Below are positions 1-5,812 of a stretch of 5,812 nucleotides of DNA, piece by piece. The position numbers and the translations under genes are program-made. The DNA lies in assembly GCA_002369325.1 (NCBI GenBank), contig DFDU01000073.1, positions 1 to 5,812 of the forward strand. The letters run 5' to 3'. The notes below the pieces were generated by a model. That model ran no database searches. It saw only the letters and a list, made by a program, of their open reading frames with translations, and was not told the DNA's origin. This DNA comes from Lachnospiraceae bacterium UBA3820. Its GTDB lineage: Bacteria; Bacillota; Clostridia; Lachnospirales; Lachnospiraceae. How positions within the stretch are numbered: position 1 is the stretch's first letter; each line of letters starts with the position of its first letter.

Positions 1-1593
1 TATGATCTGGAACGTCTTATGACAAGGATTTCTCTAAAGACAGCAAATCCAAGGGATATGCTTGCATTTAAGAATTCCATTATATATTTACCTGATATAA
101 AAAATCTTCTGAAAGAGCTTGATTGTGATATTTTCAATGAGATTTTTGATAATCTGGACGAGCTTACTGATCTTTATGAGATGCTTGATGCAGCGATAGT
201 AGAAGAGCCGCCGATAGCCGTAAAAGAGGGTGGAATCTTCAAATCCGGTTATATGGAAGAGATTGATAAGCTTAAGCTTGCTAAGAGTGAATGTAAGAAT
301 TGGCTTGCGCAGCTTGAAGATAAAGAACGTGAAAAGAGTGGCATAAAAAATCTAAGAATTAAATATAATAAAGTTTTTGGATATTATTTTGAAGTGACGA
401 ATTCATTTAAAAATATGGTTCCGGATTATTTTATCAGAAAGCAGACTCTTACAAATGCCGAAAGATATACTACAGATGAGCTTGATGATTTATCAAATAC
501 TATTCTTGGAGCAGAGGATAAACTCTATGCTCTCGAATACGAGACCTATGTTGCTTTAAGAGATAAGGTCGGAGAGGCTATTAAGAGAGTTCAAAGTACC
601 GCACATTATATAGCGTTAATTGATGCATTGGCTTCTCTGTCACATGTTGCCGAAAAGAATAATTATGTGAGGCCGTCGCTTAATGACAATGGTGTTATCG
701 ACATAAAGGACGGTCGTCATCCTGTTGTTGAAAAGGTTCTTGGAAATGATTTATTTGTAGCAAATGATACATTTCTTGATAATGAAAAGAATCGTATTTC
801 CATAATTACCGGACCCAATATGGCAGGTAAATCCACCTATATGCGCCAGACTGCACTTATAGTTCTTATGGCTCAAATCGGTTCTTTTGTTCCTGCCGGG
901 TTTGCAAATATCGGAATTTGTGACAGGATATTCACAAGAGTCGGTGCTTCCGATGACCTTGCTTCAGGACAGTCTACATTTATGATTGAGATGAATGAGG
1001 TTGCAAATATATTAAGAAATGCTACTAAAAACAGTCTTCTTATACTTGATGAAATCGGTCGTGGAACTTCTACCTTTGACGGACTAAGTATAGCCTGGGC
1101 AGTGGTTGAATATATAGCCAATACAGAATTATTAGGTGCAAAAACACTATTTGCGACGCATTATCATGAGCTTACAGAGCTTGAAGGAAAGCTTGATTCG
1201 GTAAATAATTATTGTATAGCTATTAAAGAAAAAGGCGACGATATAGTATTCTTAAGAAAAATAATTAAAGGCGGAGCCGACAGAAGCTATGGTATTCAGG
1301 TGGCTCGTCTTGCCGGAGTTCCGGATCTGGTTTTAAAAAGAGCAGGTGAAATTTGTAATCAGCTTATTGCTTCCGATATTACAAATCAGGTTAAAAATAT
1401 AGATGTTGAAGGAAGTTATGAAAATATTAAAAACACCTCAAAGAAAGATAGTTATGAACAGATGTCCCTGTTTGGTTTAAATGCCGAAAATGAGATAATA
1501 GATGAAATAAAGCATATTGATCTTAATAATCTTACTCCGATTAATGCAATGCTTTATTTGCAGGAGATTCAAAAGAAGCTTCTTAATAATTAG
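1..1593 (+). CDS. mutS: DNA mismatch repair protein MutS, 5'-truncated by the window edge
   Basis: MutS binds mispaired or looped-out bases after replication and, as an ATP-driven clamp, recruits MutL. The frame is open from base 1 (YDLERLMTRIS, the usual start of the lever region), so the ATG at 19 is an internal Met, not the start. About 530 residues are present; the family is usually 850-900 long, so the mismatch-binding and connector domains lie upstream of the window. Seen in order: lever and clamp helices with FGYYFEV (376-396); Walker A GPNMAGKST (811-837); the signature region DDLASGQSTFMIEM (about 952-993); Walker B LLILDEIGRGTS with the acidic pair at 1048-1053; the H-loop FATHYHEL (about 1150-1173). 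Near the C-terminus QMSLF (1459-1473) fits a sliding-clamp binding pentapeptide, followed by the usual LTP-x-NAM-type helical tail. No defect is visible. The clamp motif, the N-terminal context and the adjacent mutL make this MutS1 rather than MutS2. Confidence 0.98.
   Translation, partial: YDLERLMTRISLKTANPRDMLAFKNSIIYLPDIKNLLKELDCDIFNEIFDNLDELTDLYEMLDAAIVEEPPIAVKEGGIFKSGYMEEIDKLKLAKSECKNWLAQLEDKEREKSGIKNLRIKYNKVFGYYFEVTNSFKNMVPDYFIRKQTLTNAERYTTDELDDLSNTILGAEDKLYALEYETYVALRDKVGEAIKRVQSTAHYIALIDALASLSHVAEKNNYVRPSLNDNGVIDIKDGRHPVVEKVLGNDLFVANDTFLDNEKNRISIITGPNMAGKSTYMRQTALIVLMAQIGSFVPAGFANIGICDRIFTRVGASDDLASGQSTFMIEMNEVANILRNATKNSLLILDEIGRGTSTFDGLSIAWAVVEYIANTELLGAKTLFATHYHELTELEGKLDSVNNYCIAIKEKGDDIVFLRKIIKGGADRSYGIQVARLAGVPDLVLKRAGEICNQLIASDITNQVKNIDVEGSYENIKNTSKKDSYEQMSLFGLNAENEIIDEIKHIDLNNLTPINAMLYLQEIQKKLLNN
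1459..1473 (+). other. Probable beta-clamp binding motif in MutS (QMSLF)
   Basis: The five codons read Gln-Met-Ser-Leu-Phe and lie between the ATPase domain and the C-terminal helices. They match the QxxLF-like pentapeptide by which bacterial MutS docks on the DnaN sliding clamp. Flanking residues are polar and Lys/Asn-rich, as expected of an exposed linker. The identification rests on motif and position only. Confidence 0.7.
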
Positions 1594-1650
1594 GATTATA
1601 TATTTGATTTGCATTATTATTTACTAGTTTACTAATGTGTATTTTGAATG

Positions 1651-1657
1651 AAAGGAA
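1651..1657 (+). promoter_or_regulatory. Ribosome binding site of mutL
   Basis: AAAGGAA lies six bases before the ATG at 1664. It supports that ATG as the mutL start, in agreement with the conserved N-terminus MIRLLDKNVVDKIAAGE. It is a weaker match to the anti-Shine-Dalgarno than the site of the GH5 gene downstream. Confidence 0.75.
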
Positions 1658-1663
1658 TTTGAA

Positions 1664-3754
1664 ATGATCAGACTTCTTGATAAAAATGTAGTTGATAAAA
1701 TAGCTGCCGGTGAGGTTATCGAAAGACCTTCATCGGTTGTAAAGGAGCTTCTTGAAAATTCAATCGATGCCGGTGCAAAAGATATAACGGTTGAAATCAA
1801 AGAAGGCGGAACAACATTTATAAGAGTAACCGATAACGGTTGCGGAATACCCAAAGAAGAAGTCAGAACAGCTTATATGCGCCATGCTACAAGTAAAATT
1901 GAAAATGAAGAAGATTTAAACAGCATCTCATCTTTAGGCTTCAGAGGTGAAGCTTTATCAACTATAGCTGCCGTCGCTCAAACCGAAATGATTACAAAAA
2001 CATCGGACAGCTTAACCGGTATAAAATATGTTATCCATGGCGGAGTTGAAGTCGAATATAAAGAAGTAGGTGTACCCGACGGAACAACCATTGTTGTAAA
2101 AAATCTGTTTTTTAATACCCCAGCTCGAAAAAAGTTTTTAAAATCAGCAATGACCGAGGGCTCATACATTAATGATCTGGTTCTTAAGCTTGCATTAAGC
2201 CATCCGGAAATAGGATTTAAGCTTATTTCAAACGGAAAAACCAATATTTCAACTGCCGGAAACGGAAATATAAAGGATAATATTTATCAGCTTTTCGGAC
2301 GTGATATCAGCAATAATTTAATGCCGATAAGTTTCGAAAATTCAAACATTAAGCTTGAAGGATATGTCGGAAAGCCGTTTATATCACGAGGTAACAGAGG
2401 CTTTGAAAACTATTTTATAAATAACAGATATATAAAAAGTAATATCGTTAACAGAGCTATAGAAGAAGGCTACAGAACATTTGTAATGCAGCATAAATTT
2501 CCTTTTACGGTTATATATATAACCCTTCCTGCAAATAAGATTGATGTAAATGTTCATCCGACTAAGATGGAATTTAAATATGATAATGAACGGGAATTAT
2601 TTGAAGTTATTTCAAACTCGGTTCGGGAAGCACTTTTGCAACGGGATTTAATTCCACCGACAAAACTGGATGAAGATAAAAAGAAAATTGAAAAAACAGT
2701 ATCATCAGGTAACTCTGTTAAATTTGAAAATGTTGCAAATATTGATAATTCACAAAAAGCGGTAATAGAAGAAAAAAAATATACCGAAAGTCAAAACAAG
2801 GTTACAAATGCGACAAATGCATATAAGAACTTTACCAATGCTCCCGCAAAATCAGAAGATAATGAAAATAATGAAAATAAGATAACAAAGGTTACGGAAC
2901 AAATATCCTCCGAAAAGGTAAAAAGTTATGCACCGTCATATAAAATACTTAATTCCTTAAAAGAGGCCGATCCGGATGAACCGATATATAACCTGTTAAA
3001 TGATAAGGGCGTTTCATATAATTCGTCTGATGAAGCTTCAGGCATTTCAAAAGAAGAACAGGCTAAAGAGGATGAAAAAAGATTAAAGGCATTTGAAACT
3101 TATGACAGCAGTAAGATGCCTAAAAAGCCCGAACAAATGGCTTTTGATAATGATGATTTCATAAGTAAACAGGCTCGTTCAAAACACAGGCTGATAGGTC
3201 AGGTGTTTGGAACATACTGGCTTATTGAATATGAAAATAAGCTTTATATAATGGACCAGCATGCCGCACATGAAAAGGTAAACTATGAAAGACTGATACA
3301 TAATCTTAACACCAAACAAATCCTTTCCCAGCAGCTTATGCCGCCTATGGTTATAACGGTAACTTATGCAGAAAGACAGGCAATTCTTGACAATTATGAT
3401 TTATTTATGAAAATAGGATACGATATAGTTGAATTCGGAGGCAATGAATTTAAAATAAATGCTGTTCCTTCAAATCTTTTCGGACTTCACGGCAGAGAAA
3501 TGTTTATGGAATTTGTAGGCTCCCTTATAAATAATGCAGGCTATATGTCAAATGAGGTATTTGTCGGTAAGCTTGCAACCATGGCATGTAAGGCCGCCAT
3601 TAAAGGAAATACGAGAATAAGCTTTCAGGAAGCGGACGCACTAATTGACGAATTATTAACCCTGGAAAATCCATATACCTGTCCACACGGAAGACCGACA
3701 ATAATTTCCATGACTCAGACGGAACTTGATAAAAAGTTCAAGAGAATTGTATAA
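1664..3754 (+). CDS. mutL: DNA mismatch repair protein MutL (endonuclease type)
   Basis: MutL is the ATP-dependent second step of mismatch repair. In bacteria without MutH it nicks the new strand itself when activated by the sliding clamp. The protein has 696 residues, at the long end of the family. The GHKL ATPase domain (about 1-330) shows KELLENSIDAGA with catalytic Glu28 and Mg-ligand Asn32, DNGCGI (57-62), RHATSKI (73-79), GFRGEAL (92-98) and VHPTKMEF (297-304). A Lys/Glu/Asn-rich linker of roughly 170 residues follows. The C-terminal domain (from about 506) carries the metal-binding endonuclease motif DQHA-x2-E-x4-E (Asp531, Glu537, Glu542), a probable clamp-contact QQLMPP (556-561), ACKAAIK (641-647) and CPHGRP (673-678). 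All nuclease motifs are intact, so this should be a nicking MutL. It follows mutS by 70 bases with no clear terminator, which suggests co-transcription. The linker has an A8 tract and two short tandem repeats, listed separately. Confidence 0.98.
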   Translation: MIRLLDKNVVDKIAAGEVIERPSSVVKELLENSIDAGAKDITVEIKEGGTTFIRVTDNGCGIPKEEVRTAYMRHATSKIENEEDLNSISSLGFRGEALSTIAAVAQTEMITKTSDSLTGIKYVIHGGVEVEYKEVGVPDGTTIVVKNLFFNTPARKKFLKSAMTEGSYINDLVLKLALSHPEIGFKLISNGKTNISTAGNGNIKDNIYQLFGRDISNNLMPISFENSNIKLEGYVGKPFISRGNRGFENYFINNRYIKSNIVNRAIEEGYRTFVMQHKFPFTVIYITLPANKIDVNVHPTKMEFKYDNERELFEVISNSVREALLQRDLIPPTKLDEDKKKIEKTVSSGNSVKFENVANIDNSQKAVIEEKKYTESQNKVTNATNAYKNFTNAPAKSEDNENNENKITKVTEQISSEKVKSYAPSYKILNSLKEADPDEPIYNLLNDKGVSYNSSDEASGISKEEQAKEDEKRLKAFETYDSSKMPKKPEQMAFDNDDFISKQARSKHRLIGQVFGTYWLIEYENKLYIMDQHAAHEKVNYERLIHNLNTKQILSQQLMPPMVITVTYAERQAILDNYDLFMKIGYDIVEFGGNEFKINAVPSNLFGLHGREMFMEFVGSLINNAGYMSNEVFVGKLATMACKAAIKGNTRISFQEADALIDELLTLENPYTCPHGRPTIISMTQTELDKKFKRIV
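2772..2779 (+). repeat. A8 homopolymer / in-frame A AAA AAA slippery heptamer in the mutL linker
   Basis: Eight adenines span the codons GAA AAA AAA (Glu-Lys-Lys, ending at residue 372). The last seven, 2773-2779, form A_AAA_AAA in the correct phase for -1 slippage. In the -1 frame a stop (TAA) appears at 2824-2826; in the +1 frame at 2883-2885. Either shift would leave the ATPase domain and remove the endonuclease domain. No stimulatory upstream Shine-Dalgarno-like site or strong downstream hairpin is evident. The tract itself is certain; a function for it is not. Confidence 0.6.
2804..2821 (+). repeat. 9-base tandem repeat in the mutL linker (Thr-Asn-Ala x2)
   Basis: ACAAATGCG is followed directly by ACAAATGCA, eight of nine bases identical and in frame. 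It encodes Thr-Asn-Ala twice within the disordered linker. Gain or loss of a copy would keep the frame. Confidence 0.7.
2861..2878 (+). repeat. Perfect 9-base tandem repeat in the mutL linker (Asn-Glu-Asn x2)
   Basis: AATGAAAAT occurs twice head to tail, in frame, encoding Asn-Glu-Asn-Asn-Glu-Asn. It lies 40 bases after the preceding tandem repeat, in the low-complexity linker between the ATPase and endonuclease domains. This fits linker growth by small in-frame duplications. Confidence 0.75.
3254..3289 (+). other. MutL endonuclease metal-binding motif DQHA-x2-E-x4-E
   Basis: The twelve codons read Asp-Gln-His-Ala, two residues, Glu, four residues, Glu (residues 531-542). In the MutL family this motif is diagnostic of latent endonuclease activity and is absent from MutH-dependent MutL such as that of E. 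coli. With ACKAAIK and CPHGRP further on, it shows that strand incision here is by MutL itself. Confidence 0.93.
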
Positions 3755-3795
3755 AAGTCAACAAAACGATATATTTATTTAGACTTGAATTTTAT

Positions 3796-3801
3796 TATAA
3801 T
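3796..3801 (+). promoter_or_regulatory. Possible -10 box upstream of the GH5 gene
   Basis: A perfect TATAAT sits 45 bases before the GH5 ATG, inside a 10-base AT palindrome (3793-3802). No good -35 hexamer lies at the usual distance. TTGAAT at 3785-3790 is only five bases upstream, which is too close. In such AT-rich DNA a lone TATAAT is weak evidence, so this is only a candidate for independent transcription of the GH5 gene. Confidence 0.3.
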
Positions 3802-3834
3802 ATTAACATGTAGTTGGAAATCTTTATAAACAAC

Positions 3835-3840
3835 AGGAGG
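3835..3840 (+). promoter_or_regulatory. Strong ribosome binding site that fixes the GH5 start
   Basis: AGGAGG, a full match to the Shine-Dalgarno core, ends six bases before ATG 3847. This decides the start. The longer in-frame option, TTG at 3814, has no ribosome binding site and would add eleven residues unlike the family's N-terminus. It is the best such site in the window. Confidence 0.88.
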
Positions 3841-3846
3841 TATTTT

Positions 3847-4872
3847 ATGAAGAGATTTATCGGTTACGAAAAGGGTGTAAATTTTGGCGGTTGGTTTTCT
3901 CAATGTGATTATTCAAAGGACAGATTTGATAATTTTATCAAAGAAAAAGATTTTGAGAAAGCTGCATCTTGGGGTCTTGATCATGTAAGAATTCCTATTG
4001 ATTATAATCTTGTTGAAGATGATAACGGAAATTATCTTGATTCAGGTATAGCTTATATTCAAAATGCAATTGATTTATGCGGTAAATATAATCTCAATAT
4101 GGTTCTTGATGTACATAAAACAGCCGGATTTTCGTTTGATGACGGTGAAAATGAGGCAGGCTTTTTTGAAAGTGAAGAACTTCAGGAACGTTTTTATAAG
4201 CTTTGGGAAATGCTTACTAAGAATTTCGGAAAGTATCATGACAGAGTTGCCTTTGAGTTATTAAATGAGGTTACGGATAAAGAATTTTGTGCTAAATGGA
4301 ATGAAATTGCAGAAAAATGTATAAAGAGAATCAGAGCCATTTGTCCTGAAGTTTATATACTTGTAGGCGGTTATTGGAATAACAGTGTAGAAGCTGTAAA
4401 GGACCTTGCAATGCCATATGATGATAAGATTGTATACAATTTCCATTGCTATGAGCCGCTTATTTTTACACATCAGGGAGCTTATTGGATTAAGAAAATG
4501 CCGGCAGACTTAAGAGTATCTTATCCTGATACTGTTGAAAATTATAAGAAGAAGCATGCAATAATAGCCGAAAGTACACTTTCCATATATGATTTTGTTA
4601 AAACAACACAGGCAAATGTTGAAATATTTGAGGAGATATTTGCTGAAGCTGTTAAAATAGCCGAAGAAAGAAATGTTGCTTTGTATTGCGGAGAATATGG
4701 TGTAATTAACCTTGCGGATACGGACAGTACATTAAGATGGTATAAGGATATTAATTCGGTCTTTGTTAAGCATGGTATAGGAAGATGTGCATGGAGCTTT
4801 AAGGAAATGGACTTCGGACTTGATGATGAACATATGAAACCGGTTATTGACGAACTTGTAAAGTATCTGTAA
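3847..4872 (+). CDS. Glycoside hydrolase family 5 (cellulase-family) protein, probably cytoplasmic
   Basis: This is a 341-residue retaining beta-glycosidase of the GH5 (beta/alpha)8-barrel family, whose members hydrolyse beta-glucans, beta-mannans or related oligosaccharides. The eight residues typical of the family can all be located: Arg48 in HVRIP, His90 in DVH, Asn140 and acid/base Glu141 in LNE, His200 and Tyr202 in FHCY, nucleophile Glu283 in GEYG, and Trp316 in AWSF. The protein is a single catalytic domain with no carbohydrate-binding module, dockerin, membrane segment or signal peptide; its N-terminus, MKRFIGYEKGVNFGG, goes straight into the first barrel strand. It therefore probably acts inside the cell on imported oligosaccharides, an inference. 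The exact substrate and GH5 subfamily cannot be read from the sequence; beta-glucosidase, exo-glucanase or mannan-type activity are all possible. It lies 92 bases after mutL and ends just before a strong terminator. No transporter or sugar regulator is nearby. Confidence 0.93.
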   Translation: MKRFIGYEKGVNFGGWFSQCDYSKDRFDNFIKEKDFEKAASWGLDHVRIPIDYNLVEDDNGNYLDSGIAYIQNAIDLCGKYNLNMVLDVHKTAGFSFDDGENEAGFFESEELQERFYKLWEMLTKNFGKYHDRVAFELLNEVTDKEFCAKWNEIAEKCIKRIRAICPEVYILVGGYWNNSVEAVKDLAMPYDDKIVYNFHCYEPLIFTHQGAYWIKKMPADLRVSYPDTVENYKKKHAIIAESTLSIYDFVKTTQANVEIFEEIFAEAVKIAEERNVALYCGEYGVINLADTDSTLRWYKDINSVFVKHGIGRCAWSFKEMDFGLDDEHMKPVIDELVKYL

Positions 4873-4885
4873 ATATGATAATATT

Positions 4886-4932
4886 TAGAGGTTGTGGCTT
4901 TGAAAGTTACAACCTCTATTTTGTTTTATTTG
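4886..4932 (+). terminator. Intrinsic terminator after the GH5 gene
   Basis: The arms TAGAGGTTGT and ACAACCTCTA pair perfectly (4886-4895 with 4909-4918). The stem can continue through two G-U, one C-G and one U-A pair to a five-base loop at 4900-4904. A T-rich run, TTTTGTTTTATTT, follows at once. It begins 14 bases after the GH5 stop codon. It should end transcripts from mutSL and GH5 and make miaA depend mainly on its own promoter or on read-through. Confidence 0.92.
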
Positions 4933-4950
4933 ATTATAATTTCAGATAAT
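4921..4950 (+). promoter_or_regulatory. Candidate miaA promoter
   Basis: Two overlapping options lie between the terminator and miaA. The first is TTGTTT (4921-4926), an 18-base spacer, then GATAAT (4945-4950). The second is a perfect TATAAT (4935-4940) without a good -35. Either would give a leader of about 20-35 bases. A promoter here is expected because a strong terminator isolates miaA from the upstream genes, but AT-rich sequence makes chance matches common. Confidence 0.4.
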
Positions 4951-4965
4951 TTGTATTCACAAATT
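4948..4965. repeat. Inverted repeat in the miaA leader
   Basis: AATTTGT and ACAAATT are perfect 7-base inverted arms around the four-base centre ATTC. The element ends three bases before the miaA ribosome binding site and overlaps the candidate -10 GATAAT. It could be a repressor operator or a small hairpin near the 5' end of the mRNA. The stem is AT-rich and weak, and no known operator is recognised. Confidence 0.4.
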
Positions 4966-4968
4966 TAT

Positions 4969-4973
4969 GAGGG
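4969..4973 (+). promoter_or_regulatory. Ribosome binding site of miaA
   Basis: GAGGG lies six bases before ATG 4980 and fixes that start. The protein then begins MNKLIVLTGPTAVGKT, the normal position of the P-loop in MiaA. Confidence 0.8.
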
Positions 4974-4979
4974 TTATTT

Positions 4980-5812
4980 ATGAATAAATTAATTGTTTTA
5001 ACCGGACCTACAGCGGTAGGAAAAACTGATTTATCAATAAAGCTTGCGAAAGCAGTAAACGGTGAAATAATATCAGCCGATTCGATTCAGGTTTACAAAG
5101 ATATGAATATAGGATCCGCAAAAATTACCGAAGAAGAAATGCAGGGTGTACCTCATCATTTAATTGATGTTCTTTCGCCCGAAGAAGATTTCAATGTGGT
5201 TTGTTTTAAAAATATGGCGGATAAAGCTATAAAGGAGATATATGAACGTGGACATATCCCGATAATAACAGGTGGAACCGGTTTTTATATTCAGGCTGTT
5301 CTTAATGATATTGATTTTAAAGAAAACGAGGATGACGGATATAGAGCATATCTTGAAAATCTCGCCGCAGAAAAGGGTGAAATATATTTGCATGATATGT
5401 TGAAAAAGGTTGATGAAAAATCTGCTGAAGTCATTCATTTCAACAATATAAAAAAAGTAATAAGAGCACTTGAATATTATCATCAAACAGGTGAAAAAAT
5501 ATCAGAGCACAATGAAAACGAAAGAGCAAAAAAATCCCCGTATAATTTTGCATATTTTGTTCTTGACTGTGAAAGAGAAAAGCTTTATAAGCGTATTGAA
5601 AAAAGAGTGGATTTAATGATAGAGCAAGGTCTTGTGGATGAAGTAAAATCACTTTTGGATAAATATAATTTATCTTCCGATTCAGTATCGTTACAAGGAT
5701 TGGGATATAAAGAAATATATGCATATTTGATGGGTGAGATAAGTCTTGATGAGGCAATATATATAATCAAACGTGATACGAGACATTTTGCAAAAAGACA
5801 GCTTACCTGGTT
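4980..5812 (+). CDS. miaA: tRNA dimethylallyltransferase MiaA, 3'-truncated by the window edge
   Basis: MiaA transfers a dimethylallyl group from DMAPP to N6 of adenosine 37 in tRNAs reading codons that begin with U, making i6A, which MiaB can then methylthiolate. The frame runs from ATG 4980 to the end of the window without a stop: 277 complete codons of an expected total near 310. Motifs in order: P-loop GPTAVGKT (9-16), ADSIQVYKDMNIGSAK (33-48) with the conserved Asp34-Ser35 and Gln37, PHHLID (58-63), TGGTGFY (97-103), the insert region that grips the anticodon arm, DCEREKLYKRIEKRV, LQGLGYKE (238-245) and the C-terminal TRHFAKRQLTW (267-277), where the window ends. No lesion is visible. 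It commonly follows mutL in Clostridia; here it is separated from mutL by the GH5 gene and a terminator. Confidence 0.97.
   Translation, partial: MNKLIVLTGPTAVGKTDLSIKLAKAVNGEIISADSIQVYKDMNIGSAKITEEEMQGVPHHLIDVLSPEEDFNVVCFKNMADKAIKEIYERGHIPIITGGTGFYIQAVLNDIDFKENEDDGYRAYLENLAAEKGEIYLHDMLKKVDEKSAEVIHFNNIKKVIRALEYYHQTGEKISEHNENERAKKSPYNFAYFVLDCEREKLYKRIEKRVDLMIEQGLVDEVKSLLDKYNLSSDSVSLQGLGYKEIYAYLMGEISLDEAIYIIKRDTRHFAKRQLTW

Noticed and set aside
19..21. ATG at 19 as the mutS start
   Set aside because: The frame is open to base 1 and the upstream codons encode the conserved YDLERL of MutS, so this Met is internal.
1604..1637. Possible mutL promoter or hairpin in the mutS-mutL gap
   Set aside because: TTGATT at 1604-1609 has no acceptable -10 at 16-18 bases, and the CATTA/TAATG arms pair for only five bases.
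873..2244. Minus-strand open frames under mutS and mutL
   Set aside because: They are antisense to conserved ATPase domains and have no convincing start context or recognisable family.
3755..3790. Possible terminator after mutL (AAGTC at 3755-3759 with GACTT at 3782-3786)
   Set aside because: The stem is only five pairs with a 22-base loop and no GC-rich core, so it is not convincing.
3814..3846. Eleven-residue N-terminal extension of the GH5 protein from TTG 3814
   Set aside because: There is no ribosome binding site before the TTG, while a full AGGAGG lies six bases before ATG 3847.
4064..4473. Small open frames on both strands inside the GH5 gene
   Set aside because: The GH5 frame carries all catalytic motifs across this stretch; these are shadows.
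5160..5770. Minus-strand open frames under miaA
   Set aside because: They lie opposite a clear, motif-rich miaA frame, overlap one another and encode no recognisable protein.
1..5812. Mobile element, CRISPR array, tRNA or rRNA, or a novel defence-type system
   Set aside because: No transposase, regular spaced repeats, RNA gene or unfamiliar conserved protein was seen; all long frames are assigned.

Overview
The window is AT-rich chromosomal DNA with four genes, all on the plus strand: the 3' part of mutS (1-1593), a complete mutL (1664-3754), a complete cytoplasmic-type glycoside hydrolase family 5 gene (3847-4872), and the 5' part of miaA (4980-5812, running off the end). Low-GC codon use, AGGAGG-type ribosome binding sites, the mutS-mutL-miaA order and a MutL of the endonuclease type (no MutH system) point to a Firmicute. 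The best fit is an anaerobic Clostridia member of the Lachnospiraceae type. That assignment is by resemblance, not by a search.

Region 1-3754 is the core of DNA mismatch repair. MutS lacks its mismatch-reading N-terminus only because the window starts inside the gene. What remains has an intact ATPase and a C-terminal clamp-binding motif, QMSLF. MutL has an intact GHKL ATPase, a long low-complexity linker and an endonuclease domain with all expected metal-binding motifs. The 70-base gap between the two genes shows no convincing promoter or terminator, so they are probably co-transcribed.

Region 3755-4979 is an apparent insertion in this housekeeping cluster. It holds a GH5 (cellulase-family) enzyme with every canonical active-site residue but no signal peptide, the strongest ribosome binding site in the window, a possible -10 box upstream and a strong intrinsic terminator downstream (4886-4932). 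After the terminator, a short leader with promoter-like boxes and a perfect 7-base inverted repeat leads into miaA, the tRNA A37 prenyltransferase gene.

I see no mobile element, CRISPR array, RNA gene or undescribed defence-type system. The points worth a second look are modest: the GH5 gene's position, an A8 tract forming an in-frame A AAA AAA slippery site in the mutL linker, two 9-base tandem repeats next to it, and the dyad in the miaA leader. The other open frames on both strands overlap these four genes and look like shadows.
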